From positions 1 to 41,634 of the forward strand of contig JAGXIE010000189.1 in assembly GCA_024635765.1 (NCBI GenBank): DNA of 41,634 nt, in the 5' to 3' direction. The notes under the pieces are model-generated. The model worked only from the letters and a program-made list of their open reading frames with translations, had not been told where the DNA came from and ran no database searches. Of the stretch, positions 26,944 to 36,508 are shown one piece after another. The stretch's first letter is position 1. Every line of letters starts with the position of its first letter. This stretch comes from Flavobacteriaceae bacterium. Its GTDB lineage: Bacteria > Bacteroidota > Bacteroidia > Flavobacteriales > Flavobacteriaceae. The position numbers and the translations under genes are program-made.

Positions 26944-26962
26944 TGCCCTACATTGAATAATT

Positions 26963-26984
26963 TTACCACGACATTACCACTACA
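26963..26984 (+). repeat. Short tandem repeat TTACCAC(G/T)ACA x2
   Basis: TTACCACGACA at 26963-26973 is followed directly by TTACCACTACA at 26974-26984 and a partial third unit (TTATACCA). It lies 20 bp after the regulator stop. The 11-bp period matches one helical turn, so a protein-binding role is possible, but chance is not excluded. Confidence 0.35.
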
Positions 26985-27050
26985 TTATACCAATAGAAGC
27001 AAAATAATTTTCATTTTTTTTAATTTCTCATTTTTTTAAAACCACCAATA

Positions 27051-27066
27051 GATGTGTTTTTATAAT
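27051..27066 (+). promoter_or_regulatory. 16-nt sequence shared by both susC upstream regions (copy 2)
   Basis: GATGTGTTTTTATAAT, identical to 12319-12334, here ending 162 bp before the second susC start. The different spacing argues against a strict core promoter and for an activator site or a long leader. Confidence 0.5.
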
Positions 27067-27228
27067 TGATTAGCACTCATTTTTTTAAAGTTTAAATTAA
27101 AAATTGGCGTGTCTGTTTTTTGTAGAGGTGCATAAATTGATTTGATAATATTTTGTATGTAATATTGTCAAATCCCCAATAACAGGGTTTGTTTTTTACT
27201 AACATATTAATTAATCTAACTCTAAATT

Positions 27229-30213
27229 ATGAAATTAAAAATACCCTTAAAAGAAATAAAAATGCTTTTAGCACTTTTTATGCTCTTTATTTTTAGCATT
27301 GCCACGGCGCAATCGCAAAAAACGGTTACAGGTACGGTTTCTTCATCAGAAGATAATATGCCCTTACCAGGTGCCTCGGTCTTAGTGAAGGGCACAAACA
27401 ATGGAACATCAACTGATTTTGATGGTAAATTCTCATTAAGTGTAGCTTCTGACGCTACAACGCTACTAATTTCCTATATAGGATTCCTTACTCAAGAAGT
27501 TACAATTACAAATGCACCACTTGCTATTTCGCTTCAAATAGATGCAAATGCTCTTGATGAAGTTGTGGTAGTAGGTTATGGTACTCAAAGAAAGAGTGAC
27601 GTAGTTGGTGCCGTAACTAGTGTAGACTTGGACGAGGCTACCCTTATACCAACTACCAATGTTTCTGAAATGCTTCGTGGTAGAGCTGCCGGTGTACAAA
27701 TTAATTTAGCAGATGCTAGACCCGGAGGAAGTTCTAATATTTTAATTCGTGGTAAAGTATCATTAGTAGGTAATGATCCATTACTTATTTTTGATGGTGT
27801 TCCGTATGATAACATCAATGATATTTCGGCAGACGACATTGCATCCATAGAAATTTTAAAAGATGCTTCTGCAACTGCTATTTATGGTTCTAGAGCTTCT
27901 AATGGTGTTATTTTAATAACCAGTAAAAGAGGGAAGCAAGGTAAAATATCTGTTAACTACCATGCCTATACAACCACTCAAAAATTAACCAGAAACTTTG
28001 ATCTTTACAGTGCCGAAGAATTTATAACATTAAATAGAGAAGCTGGTAGAGACAGGATTACTGGTGCTTTTGCAGATGATGAAATTGTTTTTAGCCCTTT
28101 TGAATTAGATGCTATTGCTAATAGAAACTTTGTAAACTGGGAAGATCTTATATTAAAAGAAGCAACCTTACAAAGTCATGCATTAAGTGTGTCTTCTGGC
28201 ACGGAATCTACTAAAATTTATTCAAGTATTAGTTATTTTAATCAAGATGGATTAATACCTACTTCTGGTTTTGAAAGAGGCACTTTTAAACTTAATATCG
28301 ATCAAAAAATCAGTGAAAAACTTAGTGTGCAAGCGAATATTAATTATCAAACAAGTTTACAAGATAAAGAAAGTAACTCGATTAACTTTATTAATCTATC
28401 GCCTTTGGCTCAAGCATTCGATGCAAATGGAGATTTAATCCTACTACCATTAGGTGATACTAGTACCACAATAAATCCGTTATGGAATATTCGCGAATCA
28501 GTAAATGATGTTAAAACAAATCTTACAGATGTAACTCTAACAGGTACTTATAAATTTACACCTAATTTATCATATACTTTAAATACGTTTTTAAGAAATA
28601 GAAATGAAAGAGAGGGATTATATCGTACAAGTCTCCATTCGCAAGGAGACGAGGGGATTGATGGTTATGCAGAATTAAGAAATTCATTCTATAAACAATT
28701 TTTGCTTGAAAACATTATAAATTATAGTCCAGAGATTAATGAAGACCATCAATTGGATTTTACAGTGGTTCATTCTATTGATGAAATTTCAAGTGAAGAA
28801 ACTGGAATTATAAAATCTGGTTTTGCTAATGATGCCTTGGGGTATAATGGTTCAGCAACTATTCTTTCTGTCAACCCTTCTACAAACGGTAGAGATGTAG
28901 GGAGTCGAAAATTGGTTTCAGTCCTGGCTCGTGCCCGGTATGGCTATTTAGATAAATATTTATTTAATTTCTCTATAAGAGCAGATGGAGCATCTGTTTT
29001 TGCGGATAATAATAAATGGGGGTATTTCCCTGCAGCTGCTTTCGCATGGAAAATGCACAAAGAATCTTTTTTAGAGAATTCTTCAAGTATTAATGAAATG
29101 AAATTAAGGGTAAGTTACGGATCTACTGGAAATCAAGGTGTTAATTCAGAAGAATCTCTTGGAAAAGCCAACGATGCACCCTATGTTTTTGACGGAACCA
29201 CTTCAGGAGGATTCATTGCCGCTACAAGATTACCTAACCCAAATTTATCATGGGAAACAACAAATACTTTGAATGTAGGTTTAGATTTTGGCTTGTTTAA
29301 AAATCTTTTCACAGGATCTTTGGAATATTATAATTCAGAAACAACAGATTTATTATTAGATCGGGTTGTGCCTTCTATAACTGGTTTTACGGTAACTCGT
29401 TTTAATGTTGGAAATGTCGAAAATAAAGGTTTCGAAGCTACCTTAAATACTAATATTATACAAAAAGGAGATTTGCAGTGGTCAGTTGGCTTGACTTACT
29501 CGGCGAATGATAATAAAGTAACCAAATTAACTGGGGAGTTAGATGAAGACGGTAACCCACTTGATCTTAGTTATAGTGGAGGTCGTTTAGCCGTAGGTCA
29601 ACCTATTAATAATATATGGCAAACACAATTTGATGGTATTTATCAAGTAGGAGACGACCTTACCGCTGTTACACCTAATCCATTACCAGGAGATGTTAGG
29701 GTTGTCGATCAAAATGCAGATGGAAAAATTGACCAACTTGATAATATTTATGTGAGTGCAGATCCAGATTGGTTTGGCTCTATTACTACTACCCTTAATT
29801 ATAAAGGGTTTGAACTCTTTGCGGATTTTTACATTGTAGAAAACGTGAATAAGTTTAACCCAGTATTATCAAATGGAGAACTTTTTAAAGGTGCCATTAA
29901 TGGGATAAAACTACCCTATTATACGCCAGAAAACCCATCTACAACTGTTCCTCAACCACGTAGTGATACGGCGTCTAACCTTTTTGCGTTTGCGATTAGA
30001 GATGCTTCTTACTCAAGGCTTAGAACACTTACTTTAGGGTATAACATTCCGGCAGATGCCCTTTCTAAAATAGGGTTGACTAGTGCAAAAATATACGGCA
30101 CAGCTACAAATTTATTTACTATAACAGATTATAAATCATATAGTCCTGAACAAAACACAGATGCTTTTCCTGATTCAAAAGGATTGACAATAGGAGTTAA
30201 ATTAGGATTTTAA
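27229..30213 (+). CDS. susC: SusC-like TonB-dependent outer-membrane transporter (PUL B)
   Basis: A 994-residue SusC homologue. From this ATG the signal sequence is long (hydrophobic core about 13-27, ATAQSQ); the internal Met at residue 12 is an alternative start. A carboxypeptidase-like domain (VTGTVSSSEDNMPLPGASVL, GTSTDFDGKFSL, about 32-105) precedes the TonB box (LDEVVVVGYGTQRKSDVVG, about 108-126). The plug follows (ILIRGKVSL, SIEILKDASATAIYGSRASN), then the barrel, ending in the terminal Phe of GVKLGF. Its sequence is clearly distinct from the PUL A SusC, especially in the barrel, which suggests a different ligand. The gap to susD is 10 bp. Together the two form an operon closed by the terminator at 31922. 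Confidence 0.96.
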   Translation: MKLKIPLKEIKMLLALFMLFIFSIATAQSQKTVTGTVSSSEDNMPLPGASVLVKGTNNGTSTDFDGKFSLSVASDATTLLISYIGFLTQEVTITNAPLAISLQIDANALDEVVVVGYGTQRKSDVVGAVTSVDLDEATLIPTTNVSEMLRGRAAGVQINLADARPGGSSNILIRGKVSLVGNDPLLIFDGVPYDNINDISADDIASIEILKDASATAIYGSRASNGVILITSKRGKQGKISVNYHAYTTTQKLTRNFDLYSAEEFITLNREAGRDRITGAFADDEIVFSPFELDAIANRNFVNWEDLILKEATLQSHALSVSSGTESTKIYSSISYFNQDGLIPTSGFERGTFKLNIDQKISEKLSVQANINYQTSLQDKESNSINFINLSPLAQAFDANGDLILLPLGDTSTTINPLWNIRESVNDVKTNLTDVTLTGTYKFTPNLSYTLNTFLRNRNEREGLYRTSLHSQGDEGIDGYAELRNSFYKQFLLENIINYSPEINEDHQLDFTVVHSIDEISSEETGIIKSGFANDALGYNGSATILSVNPSTNGRDVGSRKLVSVLARARYGYLDKYLFNFSIRADGASVFADNNKWGYFPAAAFAWKMHKESFLENSSSINEMKLRVSYGSTGNQGVNSEESLGKANDAPYVFDGTTSGGFIAATRLPNPNLSWETTNTLNVGLDFGLFKNLFTGSLEYYNSETTDLLLDRVVPSITGFTVTRFNVGNVENKGFEATLNTNIIQKGDLQWSVGLTYSANDNKVTKLTGELDEDGNPLDLSYSGGRLAVGQPINNIWQTQFDGIYQVGDDLTAVTPNPLPGDVRVVDQNADGKIDQLDNIYVSADPDWFGSITTTLNYKGFELFADFYIVENVNKFNPVLSNGELFKGAINGIKLPYYTPENPSTTVPQPRSDTASNLFAFAIRDASYSRLRTLTLGYNIPADALSKIGLTSAKIYGTATNLFTITDYKSYSPEQNTDAFPDSKGLTIGVKLGF

Positions 30214-30223
30214 AAAAAAGAAA

Positions 30224-31825
30224 ATGAAAAAAATATTAAATTTAAAAAAGAGTATATGGTTAATATGCACTTTATTTCTTGTAGTTTCATGTGAAGACTA
30301 TCTTAAAGATGAATTGCTTTCTGACACTTCAGTAGATTTTCTATATAATAGCCCAGAAGGTTTAGAATCGGCATTAGTGGGTTTATATACCATACCTAGA
30401 GAAATCTATCAAAACAGAGGCGAAAACGGAAGTTTTCCAATAATACTTCAAGCCAAATCTGATTTGGCAGCTGGCATAACAGGTGAAATATCTTTATACA
30501 GCCGATTGGCTTGGGGTGCAACAGTTGGAGATCATGGTACAGAAGCTGGTCAAAATATTTATTGGCGAGATAATTATAAAGTGGTAGATAGAGCAAATTC
30601 TATTATTAAGGGTGCTGAAAATGTACCATTTAGCAATGAAGCTCAAAAAAATAAAATTTTGGGTGAAGCAAAATGTATGAGAGCACAAGCTTTTTTCACA
30701 TTGTATAGAATTTTTAATAATATTTATGTCAATACAGAACCTACAACACCTGAAAATGCTTTTGATAGACCTGAACAACCTTCTACTCAAGCTGAAATAT
30801 TTGCACTATTAAAAAGTGATCTTGATTTTGCAATTGCCAATTTAGAATGGACAACCCCGGAGTTTGGAAGATGGACGCAGGCTGCTGCTCGTCATTTAAG
30901 AGCTAAAGTAGCCTTGTGGGAAGGTGATTGGGCCGGAGCGGCTAATCAAGCTGATGCCATAATCTCTAACGGCAGTTATAGTCTTGAAGCCAGCACTAAA
31001 GATGTTTTTAAGGGTAGTTTAAGCAAAAAGGAAACCCTTCTATCTATACAATTTGAAAGAGATGTTATTGGAGGTGGATCGTATAATTTTATAAATTGGA
31101 ACCTAGTTCCTTCTTATCATTCGGCCCCTGGTATGACCAGATCGGTTGAAAACGGTGGCAGTGGTGCCGGTTTTTTAGTTATGAACAATTATATGATAGC
31201 CCTGCTTAATGAAGATCCAAATGATGACCGAAAAAATAGCTCATTTTATAAAAGTGTATATCTATATAACAATCCAGCAACCTTGCCTGCTGGTAAAAAT
31301 TTAGGAGATCCCCTTGATTTGTATGATGAATTTAGTGGTAATCAAACAGAGTTTACTAATTATTATAGACGTCAAGCCCCATCTTGTGTTAAGTTTTTAG
31401 ATGATACAGCAGAGCCTACAGATAGAAGTCATATAAAAAATGTCATGGTTTATCGTTTGGCAGAAACCTATTTAATTGGAGCAGAAGCACACATGAGAAA
31501 TGGAAATACAGCTAAAGCACTACAATATATAAACACGGTCAGGAACAGGGCTAATGCAGCTAGTATAACTACTATAGACCAAGACGCTATTTTAGATGAA
31601 AATGCAAGAGAATTAGCATTTGAAGGTCATCGTTGGTTCGATCTGAAAAGAATAGGCGTTCTAACGTCTTACCTACAAGATCATATGGGAAGTGCCGTTT
31701 GGAATGCTACTTATAGTGTAGGCGATCCTCGTCCAAGGTATCAAGACCATATGAAAAACTGGGCAATACCACAGGCACAATTGGAACTATTAGGGCCAAA
31801 CTACCCACAAAATTTAGGGTATTAA
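30224..31825 (+). CDS. susD: SusD-like surface glycan-binding lipoprotein (PUL B)
   Basis: A 533-residue SusD/RagB lipoprotein. The lipobox is LVVSC with Cys23, followed by EDYLKDELLSDTS. TPR-like helices include AKCMRAQAFFTLYRIFNNIYV. The C-terminal motifs are VYRLAETYLIGAEAHMRNG, ALQYINTVRNRA, and ENARELAFEGHRWFDLKRIG. It pairs with the SusC 10 bp upstream. A hairpin terminator follows about 100 bp after the stop, so the downstream glycosidase genes have their own promoter. Confidence 0.95.
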   Translation: MKKILNLKKSIWLICTLFLVVSCEDYLKDELLSDTSVDFLYNSPEGLESALVGLYTIPREIYQNRGENGSFPIILQAKSDLAAGITGEISLYSRLAWGATVGDHGTEAGQNIYWRDNYKVVDRANSIIKGAENVPFSNEAQKNKILGEAKCMRAQAFFTLYRIFNNIYVNTEPTTPENAFDRPEQPSTQAEIFALLKSDLDFAIANLEWTTPEFGRWTQAAARHLRAKVALWEGDWAGAANQADAIISNGSYSLEASTKDVFKGSLSKKETLLSIQFERDVIGGGSYNFINWNLVPSYHSAPGMTRSVENGGSGAGFLVMNNYMIALLNEDPNDDRKNSSFYKSVYLYNNPATLPAGKNLGDPLDLYDEFSGNQTEFTNYYRRQAPSCVKFLDDTAEPTDRSHIKNVMVYRLAETYLIGAEAHMRNGNTAKALQYINTVRNRANAASITTIDQDAILDENARELAFEGHRWFDLKRIGVLTSYLQDHMGSAVWNATYSVGDPRPRYQDHMKNWAIPQAQLELLGPNYPQNLGY

Positions 31826-31921
31826 AATTATAAGAGTTTTGCTTAGCTCGTAGCTAGCTTAAGCCCAAATTCATAAAAAGTTGAGTAATTTGAGTTACTT
31901 ATTTATTTTGAGTTGATCAAG

Positions 31922-31954
31922 GGACTCCCTTAAAAAAATTAAGGGAGTTCTTTT
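31922..31954 (+). terminator. Intrinsic terminator after susCD of PUL B
   Basis: Stem 31922-31933 with 31939-31950 (GGACTCCCTTAA with TTAAGGGAGTTC, one G-U pair), 5-nt A loop, followed by TTTT. It separates susC/susD from the glycosidase operon starting at 32119. Confidence 0.8.
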
Positions 31955-32029
31955 AAAAGAGACCAACAATTGTATTTCAAACTTATTATTACTTTCCTCA
32001 TGAGAAAGTATAAAAAGGGATATGGACAG

Positions 32030-32103
32030 TCATGATTTTAAATGGCTCCATCGCAAAAAATGGTATTCTACTTATTTGATAGTTAAAAATCACGATTTTA
32101 AAT
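32030..32103 (+). promoter_or_regulatory. Direct repeat TCA(T/C)GATTTTAAAT, 60 bp apart, upstream of GH2
   Basis: Copies at 32030-32043 and 32090-32103 differ at one position and start exactly 60 bp apart. The second copy ends 15 bp before the GH2 start codon and sits in a short dyad (AAAATC-AC-GATTTT). It is a candidate site for control of the glycosidase operon; AT-rich chance similarity remains possible. Confidence 0.35.
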
Positions 32104-32118
32104 ATACTATATTAAATC

Positions 32119-33939
32119 ATGCTTAAATCGTTTATCATAATACTTTTGTTTTCATTGCCATTTATTGTCTTGCCACAAGATTTAATTACCAATACTACCA
32201 ATAGAAACACCACAACATTAAATGGAACTTGGAACTATATTGTAGATCCTTACGAAACTGGATATTATAATTATAGATATCAACCTTACGACCAATTACC
32301 TGAAAAAAATAATTCGGCTTTTTATAATAATTATCATGCTAAAGATAAATTAGAATTAGTTGAGTATGATTTTGATAAATCACCTACCCTAACAGTTCCT
32401 GGTGACTGGAATTCGCAACACGATAAGTTGTTTTATTATGAGGGAACTATTTGGTATAAACGTTCATTTGATTATCAGGTTTCCAAGATGTCAAATAGGC
32501 AATTTGTTTATTTTGGTGCGGTTAATTATAAGGCAGAAGTCTATCTAAACGGAATTAAACTCGGTACACATGAAGGTGGGTTTACACCATTTAATTTTGA
32601 AATTACGTCAATTTTAAAAGAAAAAGATAATTATTTAGTTGTTAAAGTAGATAACAAACGCTTTAAAGAAGCCATCCCAACAATAAATACAGATTGGTGG
32701 AATTATGGCGGCATTACCAGAGATGTTAAAATAATTGAAGAACCTTCAACATTTATCCAAGATTACAGTATTCAGCTCGAAAAAAATTCTAATAAAACCA
32801 TAAAAGGATATATATCATTAAACAATGCCAAAGCGGATGAAAATGTGAATCTTACCATTCCTGAATTAGATATTAATACGTCTTTAAAGACCGATGGAAA
32901 TGGAAATGTTCAATTTGAAATCCCTTCAAAAAAAATACAATATTGGTCGCCGGAGTTTCCTAAACTATACGATGTTTTTATTAAAACAGGATATCAAACT
33001 TTAAAAGACGAAATAGGTTTTAGAACTATTGAAACCATGGGTCCTGATATTCTTTTAAACGGGAAATCAATTTTTTTAAGAGGCATTTGTATCCATGAAG
33101 AAAATGCCATGCGAGGGGCAAGAGCTTACAATGATGCTGATGCTCTTGTAGCACTTAATTGGGCTAAAGAATTGGGTTGTAATTATGTACGATTAGCACA
33201 CTATCCTCATAATGAACATATAGTAAAATTAGCAGACAAAATGGGACTCATGGTATGGGAAGAAATACCTGTGTATTGGACAGTGGATTTTACCAATGAA
33301 AAATCTTTAGCTAATGCTAAAAATCAACTCTCCGAAGCTATTGCAAGAGACAAAAACAGAGCATCTATAATAATTTGGTCTATGGCGAATGAAACTCCAC
33401 CATCAGATCCTAGAAACACATTTTTAAAGGCTCTAATCAATCATACAAAAAGTATGGATGAAACAAGACTTATAAGTGCTGCTTTGGAAAAACACTATAA
33501 GGATGGTGTAAATATAGTAGATGATGAAATAGGCAATTATTTAGATATTGTTGCTTTTAATCAATATACAGGATGGTACGGAGGCTCTTTAGAAGAAGCG
33601 CCAAATGCAAAGTGGGATATTAAGTTTAACAAACCCGTGGTAATTTCAGAATTTGGTGGCGGTGCTTTACAAGGACTTCATGGAACAACAAAAGAACGTT
33701 GGACCGAAGAATACCAAGAATATTTATATGAGCAAAATTTAAAAATGATTGAAAAAATACCAAATATAAGAGGCACAAGCCCTTGGATTTTAAATGATTT
33801 TAGATCTCCAAAAAGAGTACTCCCTAACATACAAGATGGATGGAATAGAAAAGGATTAATTTCCAATCACGGCATTAAAAAGAAAGCCTTTTTTACAGTA
33901 AAAGATTTTTATAAAAAAATAAAGCTCCAATACAAATAA
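32119..33939 (+). CDS. GH2 glycosidase (beta-glucuronidase/galactosidase-like)
   Basis: A 606-residue GH2 enzyme with a signal peptide (about 1-20) and no clear lipobox, so probably periplasmic. The jelly-roll sugar-binding domain (about 25-200) has LTVPGDWNSQ and DNYLVVKVDN. An Ig-like domain (about 200-295) and the TIM barrel follow. The barrel has LRGICIHEENAMRGARAYN and NYVRLAHYPHNE, with acid/base Glu425 in SMANETPPS and nucleophile Glu511 in VISEFGGGALQG. The short three-domain form resembles beta-glucuronidases and related beta-glycosidases; activity cannot be assigned, and beta-glucosidase or beta-galactosidase are alternatives. It is the first gene of a seven-gene operon with gaps of a few bp to 35 bp. 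Confidence 0.88.
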   Translation: MLKSFIIILLFSLPFIVLPQDLITNTTNRNTTTLNGTWNYIVDPYETGYYNYRYQPYDQLPEKNNSAFYNNYHAKDKLELVEYDFDKSPTLTVPGDWNSQHDKLFYYEGTIWYKRSFDYQVSKMSNRQFVYFGAVNYKAEVYLNGIKLGTHEGGFTPFNFEITSILKEKDNYLVVKVDNKRFKEAIPTINTDWWNYGGITRDVKIIEEPSTFIQDYSIQLEKNSNKTIKGYISLNNAKADENVNLTIPELDINTSLKTDGNGNVQFEIPSKKIQYWSPEFPKLYDVFIKTGYQTLKDEIGFRTIETMGPDILLNGKSIFLRGICIHEENAMRGARAYNDADALVALNWAKELGCNYVRLAHYPHNEHIVKLADKMGLMVWEEIPVYWTVDFTNEKSLANAKNQLSEAIARDKNRASIIIWSMANETPPSDPRNTFLKALINHTKSMDETRLISAALEKHYKDGVNIVDDEIGNYLDIVAFNQYTGWYGGSLEEAPNAKWDIKFNKPVVISEFGGGALQGLHGTTKERWTEEYQEYLYEQNLKMIEKIPNIRGTSPWILNDFRSPKRVLPNIQDGWNRKGLISNHGIKKKAFFTVKDFYKKIKLQYK

Positions 33940-33940
33940 G

Positions 33941-34813
33941 ATGCATAAAAATAGTTTTTTTTTCATTATTTTGGTTAGTCTGATTCTGTTGTCCTCTTGT
34001 TTAAAAAACAAGAAGGCAACAGTTTTGTTAGAGGAGTATGAATTGGTTTGGACCGATGAATTTGAATATAACGGAAAACCAGATACAACAAAATGGGGAT
34101 ATGAACATGGATTTATAAGAAACAATGAAAAACAGTATTATACAGACAGCTTAAAAAATGCAAGAGTAGAAAATGGATATTTAATTATCGAAGCACATAA
34201 AGAAAAAATTGCAAATCCAGAATTTAATACTGAAGAGTATAATAACATAAGGCATTTACTTTATATTTCAAAAATTGATACCGCTCAATATACATCGGCA
34301 AGTCTAACTACCAAAGATTTATCGCAATGGACATACGGTAAATTTGAGATTAGGGCCAAATTGCCTAAAGGCGTTGGTCAATGGCCTGCAATTTGGATGC
34401 TTGGTGAGAATAAAACCGAAGTAGGTTGGCCAGAGTGTGGTGAGATCGATATTATGGAACATGTAGGTTTTAATAAAGATACTGTTTTTGGATCCATCCA
34501 TTCAAAAACCTACAACCACATCGCGAGAACACAAAAAACACAAGGAATATTTATTGATCAGCCCTATGATAAATTTCATGTATATGCTATTGAATGGACG
34601 CCCGAAAAAATAGATTTTTTATTAGACGATGAAGTTTATCTTCATGTAGAAAACGAACATAAAACTACCAAAGAATGGCCATTCGATCAAAGCTTTTGTT
34701 TGAAATTGAACAACGCCATTGGGGGCATGTGGGGTGCTCAAAATGGAATTGATGATACTGAGTTTCCACAACAGTTTATAATTGATTACGCAAGAATATA
34801 TCAGCTAAAATAA
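33941..34813 (+). CDS. GH16 beta-glucanase lipoprotein (laminarinase-like)
   Basis: A 290-residue GH16 enzyme. The lipobox ILLSSC gives Cys20. The single jelly-roll catalytic domain (about 32-290) carries the family motif GEIDIMEHVG with nucleophile Glu168, Asp170 and acid/base Glu173. Flanking landmarks are YGKFEIRAKLPKGVGQWPAI before it and EWTPEKIDFLLDDEVYLHV after it. The extra Met in the EIDIME form is typical of the laminarinase branch that cuts beta-1,3-glucan. It is probably an outer-membrane-anchored endo-enzyme. Its start is 1 bp after the GH2 stop, so translation is coupled. The following gene is a second, divergent GH16. Confidence 0.93.
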   Translation: MHKNSFFFIILVSLILLSSCLKNKKATVLLEEYELVWTDEFEYNGKPDTTKWGYEHGFIRNNEKQYYTDSLKNARVENGYLIIEAHKEKIANPEFNTEEYNNIRHLLYISKIDTAQYTSASLTTKDLSQWTYGKFEIRAKLPKGVGQWPAIWMLGENKTEVGWPECGEIDIMEHVGFNKDTVFGSIHSKTYNHIARTQKTQGIFIDQPYDKFHVYAIEWTPEKIDFLLDDEVYLHVENEHKTTKEWPFDQSFCLKLNNAIGGMWGAQNGIDDTEFPQQFIIDYARIYQLK

Positions 34814-34820
34814 TAAAGCC

Positions 34821-35654
34821 ATGTTAATTAAAAATCTATTTAAATTTATAATTATACTCATTACTGTTTCGTGTAATAACACAGATAATAATTTAAATAA
34901 AGACACAGAAAAAACTCCAGAAACAGAATACAAATTAGTTTGGTCTGATGAATTTGACGGGAATAGCATCAATTTAGATAATTGGACATTCGAATTATGG
35001 GAAGCAGGAAAAGTTAATAGCGAGTGGCAAAAATATGTTGAAAATACAGACAATTACAAAGTTGAAAACGGCATTTTATCAATCACTGCAACTAAAACAG
35101 GCGAAAATAAAAAAGGAGGTTATACATCAACACGGTTATCTAGTCAAAAGAAAAAAGAATTCAAATACGGTCGTATAGAATTTAGAGCAAAAATGCCTGC
35201 TGGAACAGGAACTTGGCCTGCCTTATGGATGCTTGGCTCCAATCGAGATGAAGTTGGTTGGCCTAAATGCGGAGAAATTGATATTATGGAGTATGTTGGT
35301 TACCAACCTAATGTAACACATACTAACATCCATACCCAAAACGACTATGGAGTTACCAATAACAAAGTATCAATAAACTTAAAAACGGCTGAAGAAGAGT
35401 TTCATAATTATGGAATAATCTGGACTGAAGATGCCATTCAATTTTATATAGATTCGCCACACAATATTAAAAATACTTATGCTCCCATCAAAAAAAATGC
35501 TGATAACTGGGCGTATAGCCAACCCTTTTATTTTATCATGAATTTTGCTGTTGGAGGGACTTGGGGCGGTAGAGAAGGCGTAGACGAAACTATTTGGCCC
35601 GAAACAATGGAAGTGGATTATGTTAGGGTTTACCAGTTGGAAAACAAAATGTAA
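34821..35654 (+). CDS. GH16 beta-glucanase lipoprotein, second copy
   Basis: A 277-residue GH16 lipoprotein (LITVSC, Cys18). The catalytic motif GEIDIMEYVGY has Glu152, Asp154 and Glu157. WSDEFDGNSINLDNWTFE opens the domain and YGRIEFRAKMPAGTGTWPAL precedes the motif. C-terminal landmarks are FYFIMNFAVGGTWGG and MEVDYVRVYQL. It is closer to the standard bacterial laminarinase pattern than the neighbouring GH16, which has a longer insert before the active site. The two probably differ in preference, such as linear versus branched beta-1,3-glucan. Gaps are 7 bp upstream and 2 bp downstream. Confidence 0.93.
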   Translation: MLIKNLFKFIIILITVSCNNTDNNLNKDTEKTPETEYKLVWSDEFDGNSINLDNWTFELWEAGKVNSEWQKYVENTDNYKVENGILSITATKTGENKKGGYTSTRLSSQKKKEFKYGRIEFRAKMPAGTGTWPALWMLGSNRDEVGWPKCGEIDIMEYVGYQPNVTHTNIHTQNDYGVTNNKVSINLKTAEEEFHNYGIIWTEDAIQFYIDSPHNIKNTYAPIKKNADNWAYSQPFYFIMNFAVGGTWGGREGVDETIWPETMEVDYVRVYQLENKM

Positions 35655-35656
35655 AA

Positions 35657-36508
35657 ATGACAAAATATTATTTTTTATGTGCTTTGGCCTTAATCTTATC
35701 TGGTTGTTGTAAAAATCAAGATCGTATTTCGGTAATGACCTATAATATTAGGTTGGATGTGGAATCTGATGGGGAAAACAGTTGGAGCATTAGAAAAGAT
35801 TTTTTTACTGGGCAAATCCAATTCTATAGCCCCGATATTTTTGGAATACAGGAAGCCAAGCCCAATCAGGTGGTCGATATCTCAACGGTGCTTCCAATAT
35901 ATGCGTATGTTGGTATTGGAAGAGACGGAGTCAATAAGGGAGAGTCTTCAAATATTTTTTATAAAAAAAGTAGATTCTCACTCGAAGAAAGTAATACATT
36001 TTGGCTTTCTGAGACACCCAATACTGCTTCCAAAGGTTGGGATGCAGCTTTTAACAGAGTTTGTACCTACGCATTGCTGCAGGACAAGACAAGCAACAAA
36101 TTCCTATGGGTTTTTAACACCCATTTGGATCATATTGGCGAGCAGGCCAAAACAAAAGGTATTGAACTTATCCTTTCCAAAATAAACTCCTTGAATTCAA
36201 AAAATTATCCGGTCGTCTTTATGGGCGATTTTAATTCTGAACCCAGTGAAGAAAGGATAATGTCCATAAAAAAAAGAATGGATGACAGTAGGGATATCAG
36301 CCAAGAAAAACCTTTTGGCCCCTCCGGAACCTTTAATGCGTTTCAACATGATGTACCTGTGACCAAACTAATCGATTATATCTTCATTTCAAAAAACAAT
36401 GCATTCAAGGTCAGGAAATATGCGGTCATAAGCGACTCTAAAGATTTAAAATATCCTTCGGACCACTTGCCGGTTTTTATAGAATTAATACCAAACGATA
36501 ACCCATGA
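35657..36508 (+). CDS. Endonuclease/exonuclease/phosphatase (EEP) family lipoprotein
   Basis: A 283-residue secreted protein of the EEP fold, lipidated at Cys17 (LILSGC). The metal-dependent phosphoesterase motifs are all present: MTYNIRLD (Asn), GIQEAKPNQ (Glu), FNTHLDHIGEQAK (His, Asp), FMGDFNSEPSE (Asp, Asn) and the C-terminal KYPSDHLPVFIEL (Asp, His). The family covers nucleases, sphingomyelinases and sugar- or inositol-phosphate phosphatases, so the substrate is open. Its placement between GH16 and GH3 genes, with a 4-bp ATGA overlap with GH3, suggests removal of a phosphate-type substituent from a glycan or glycolipid. Base composition looks less AT-rich than the flanking GH genes. Confidence 0.88.
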   Translation: MTKYYFLCALALILSGCCKNQDRISVMTYNIRLDVESDGENSWSIRKDFFTGQIQFYSPDIFGIQEAKPNQVVDISTVLPIYAYVGIGRDGVNKGESSNIFYKKSRFSLEESNTFWLSETPNTASKGWDAAFNRVCTYALLQDKTSNKFLWVFNTHLDHIGEQAKTKGIELILSKINSLNSKNYPVVFMGDFNSEPSEERIMSIKKRMDDSRDISQEKPFGPSGTFNAFQHDVPVTKLIDYIFISKNNAFKVRKYAVISDSKDLKYPSDHLPVFIELIPNDNP

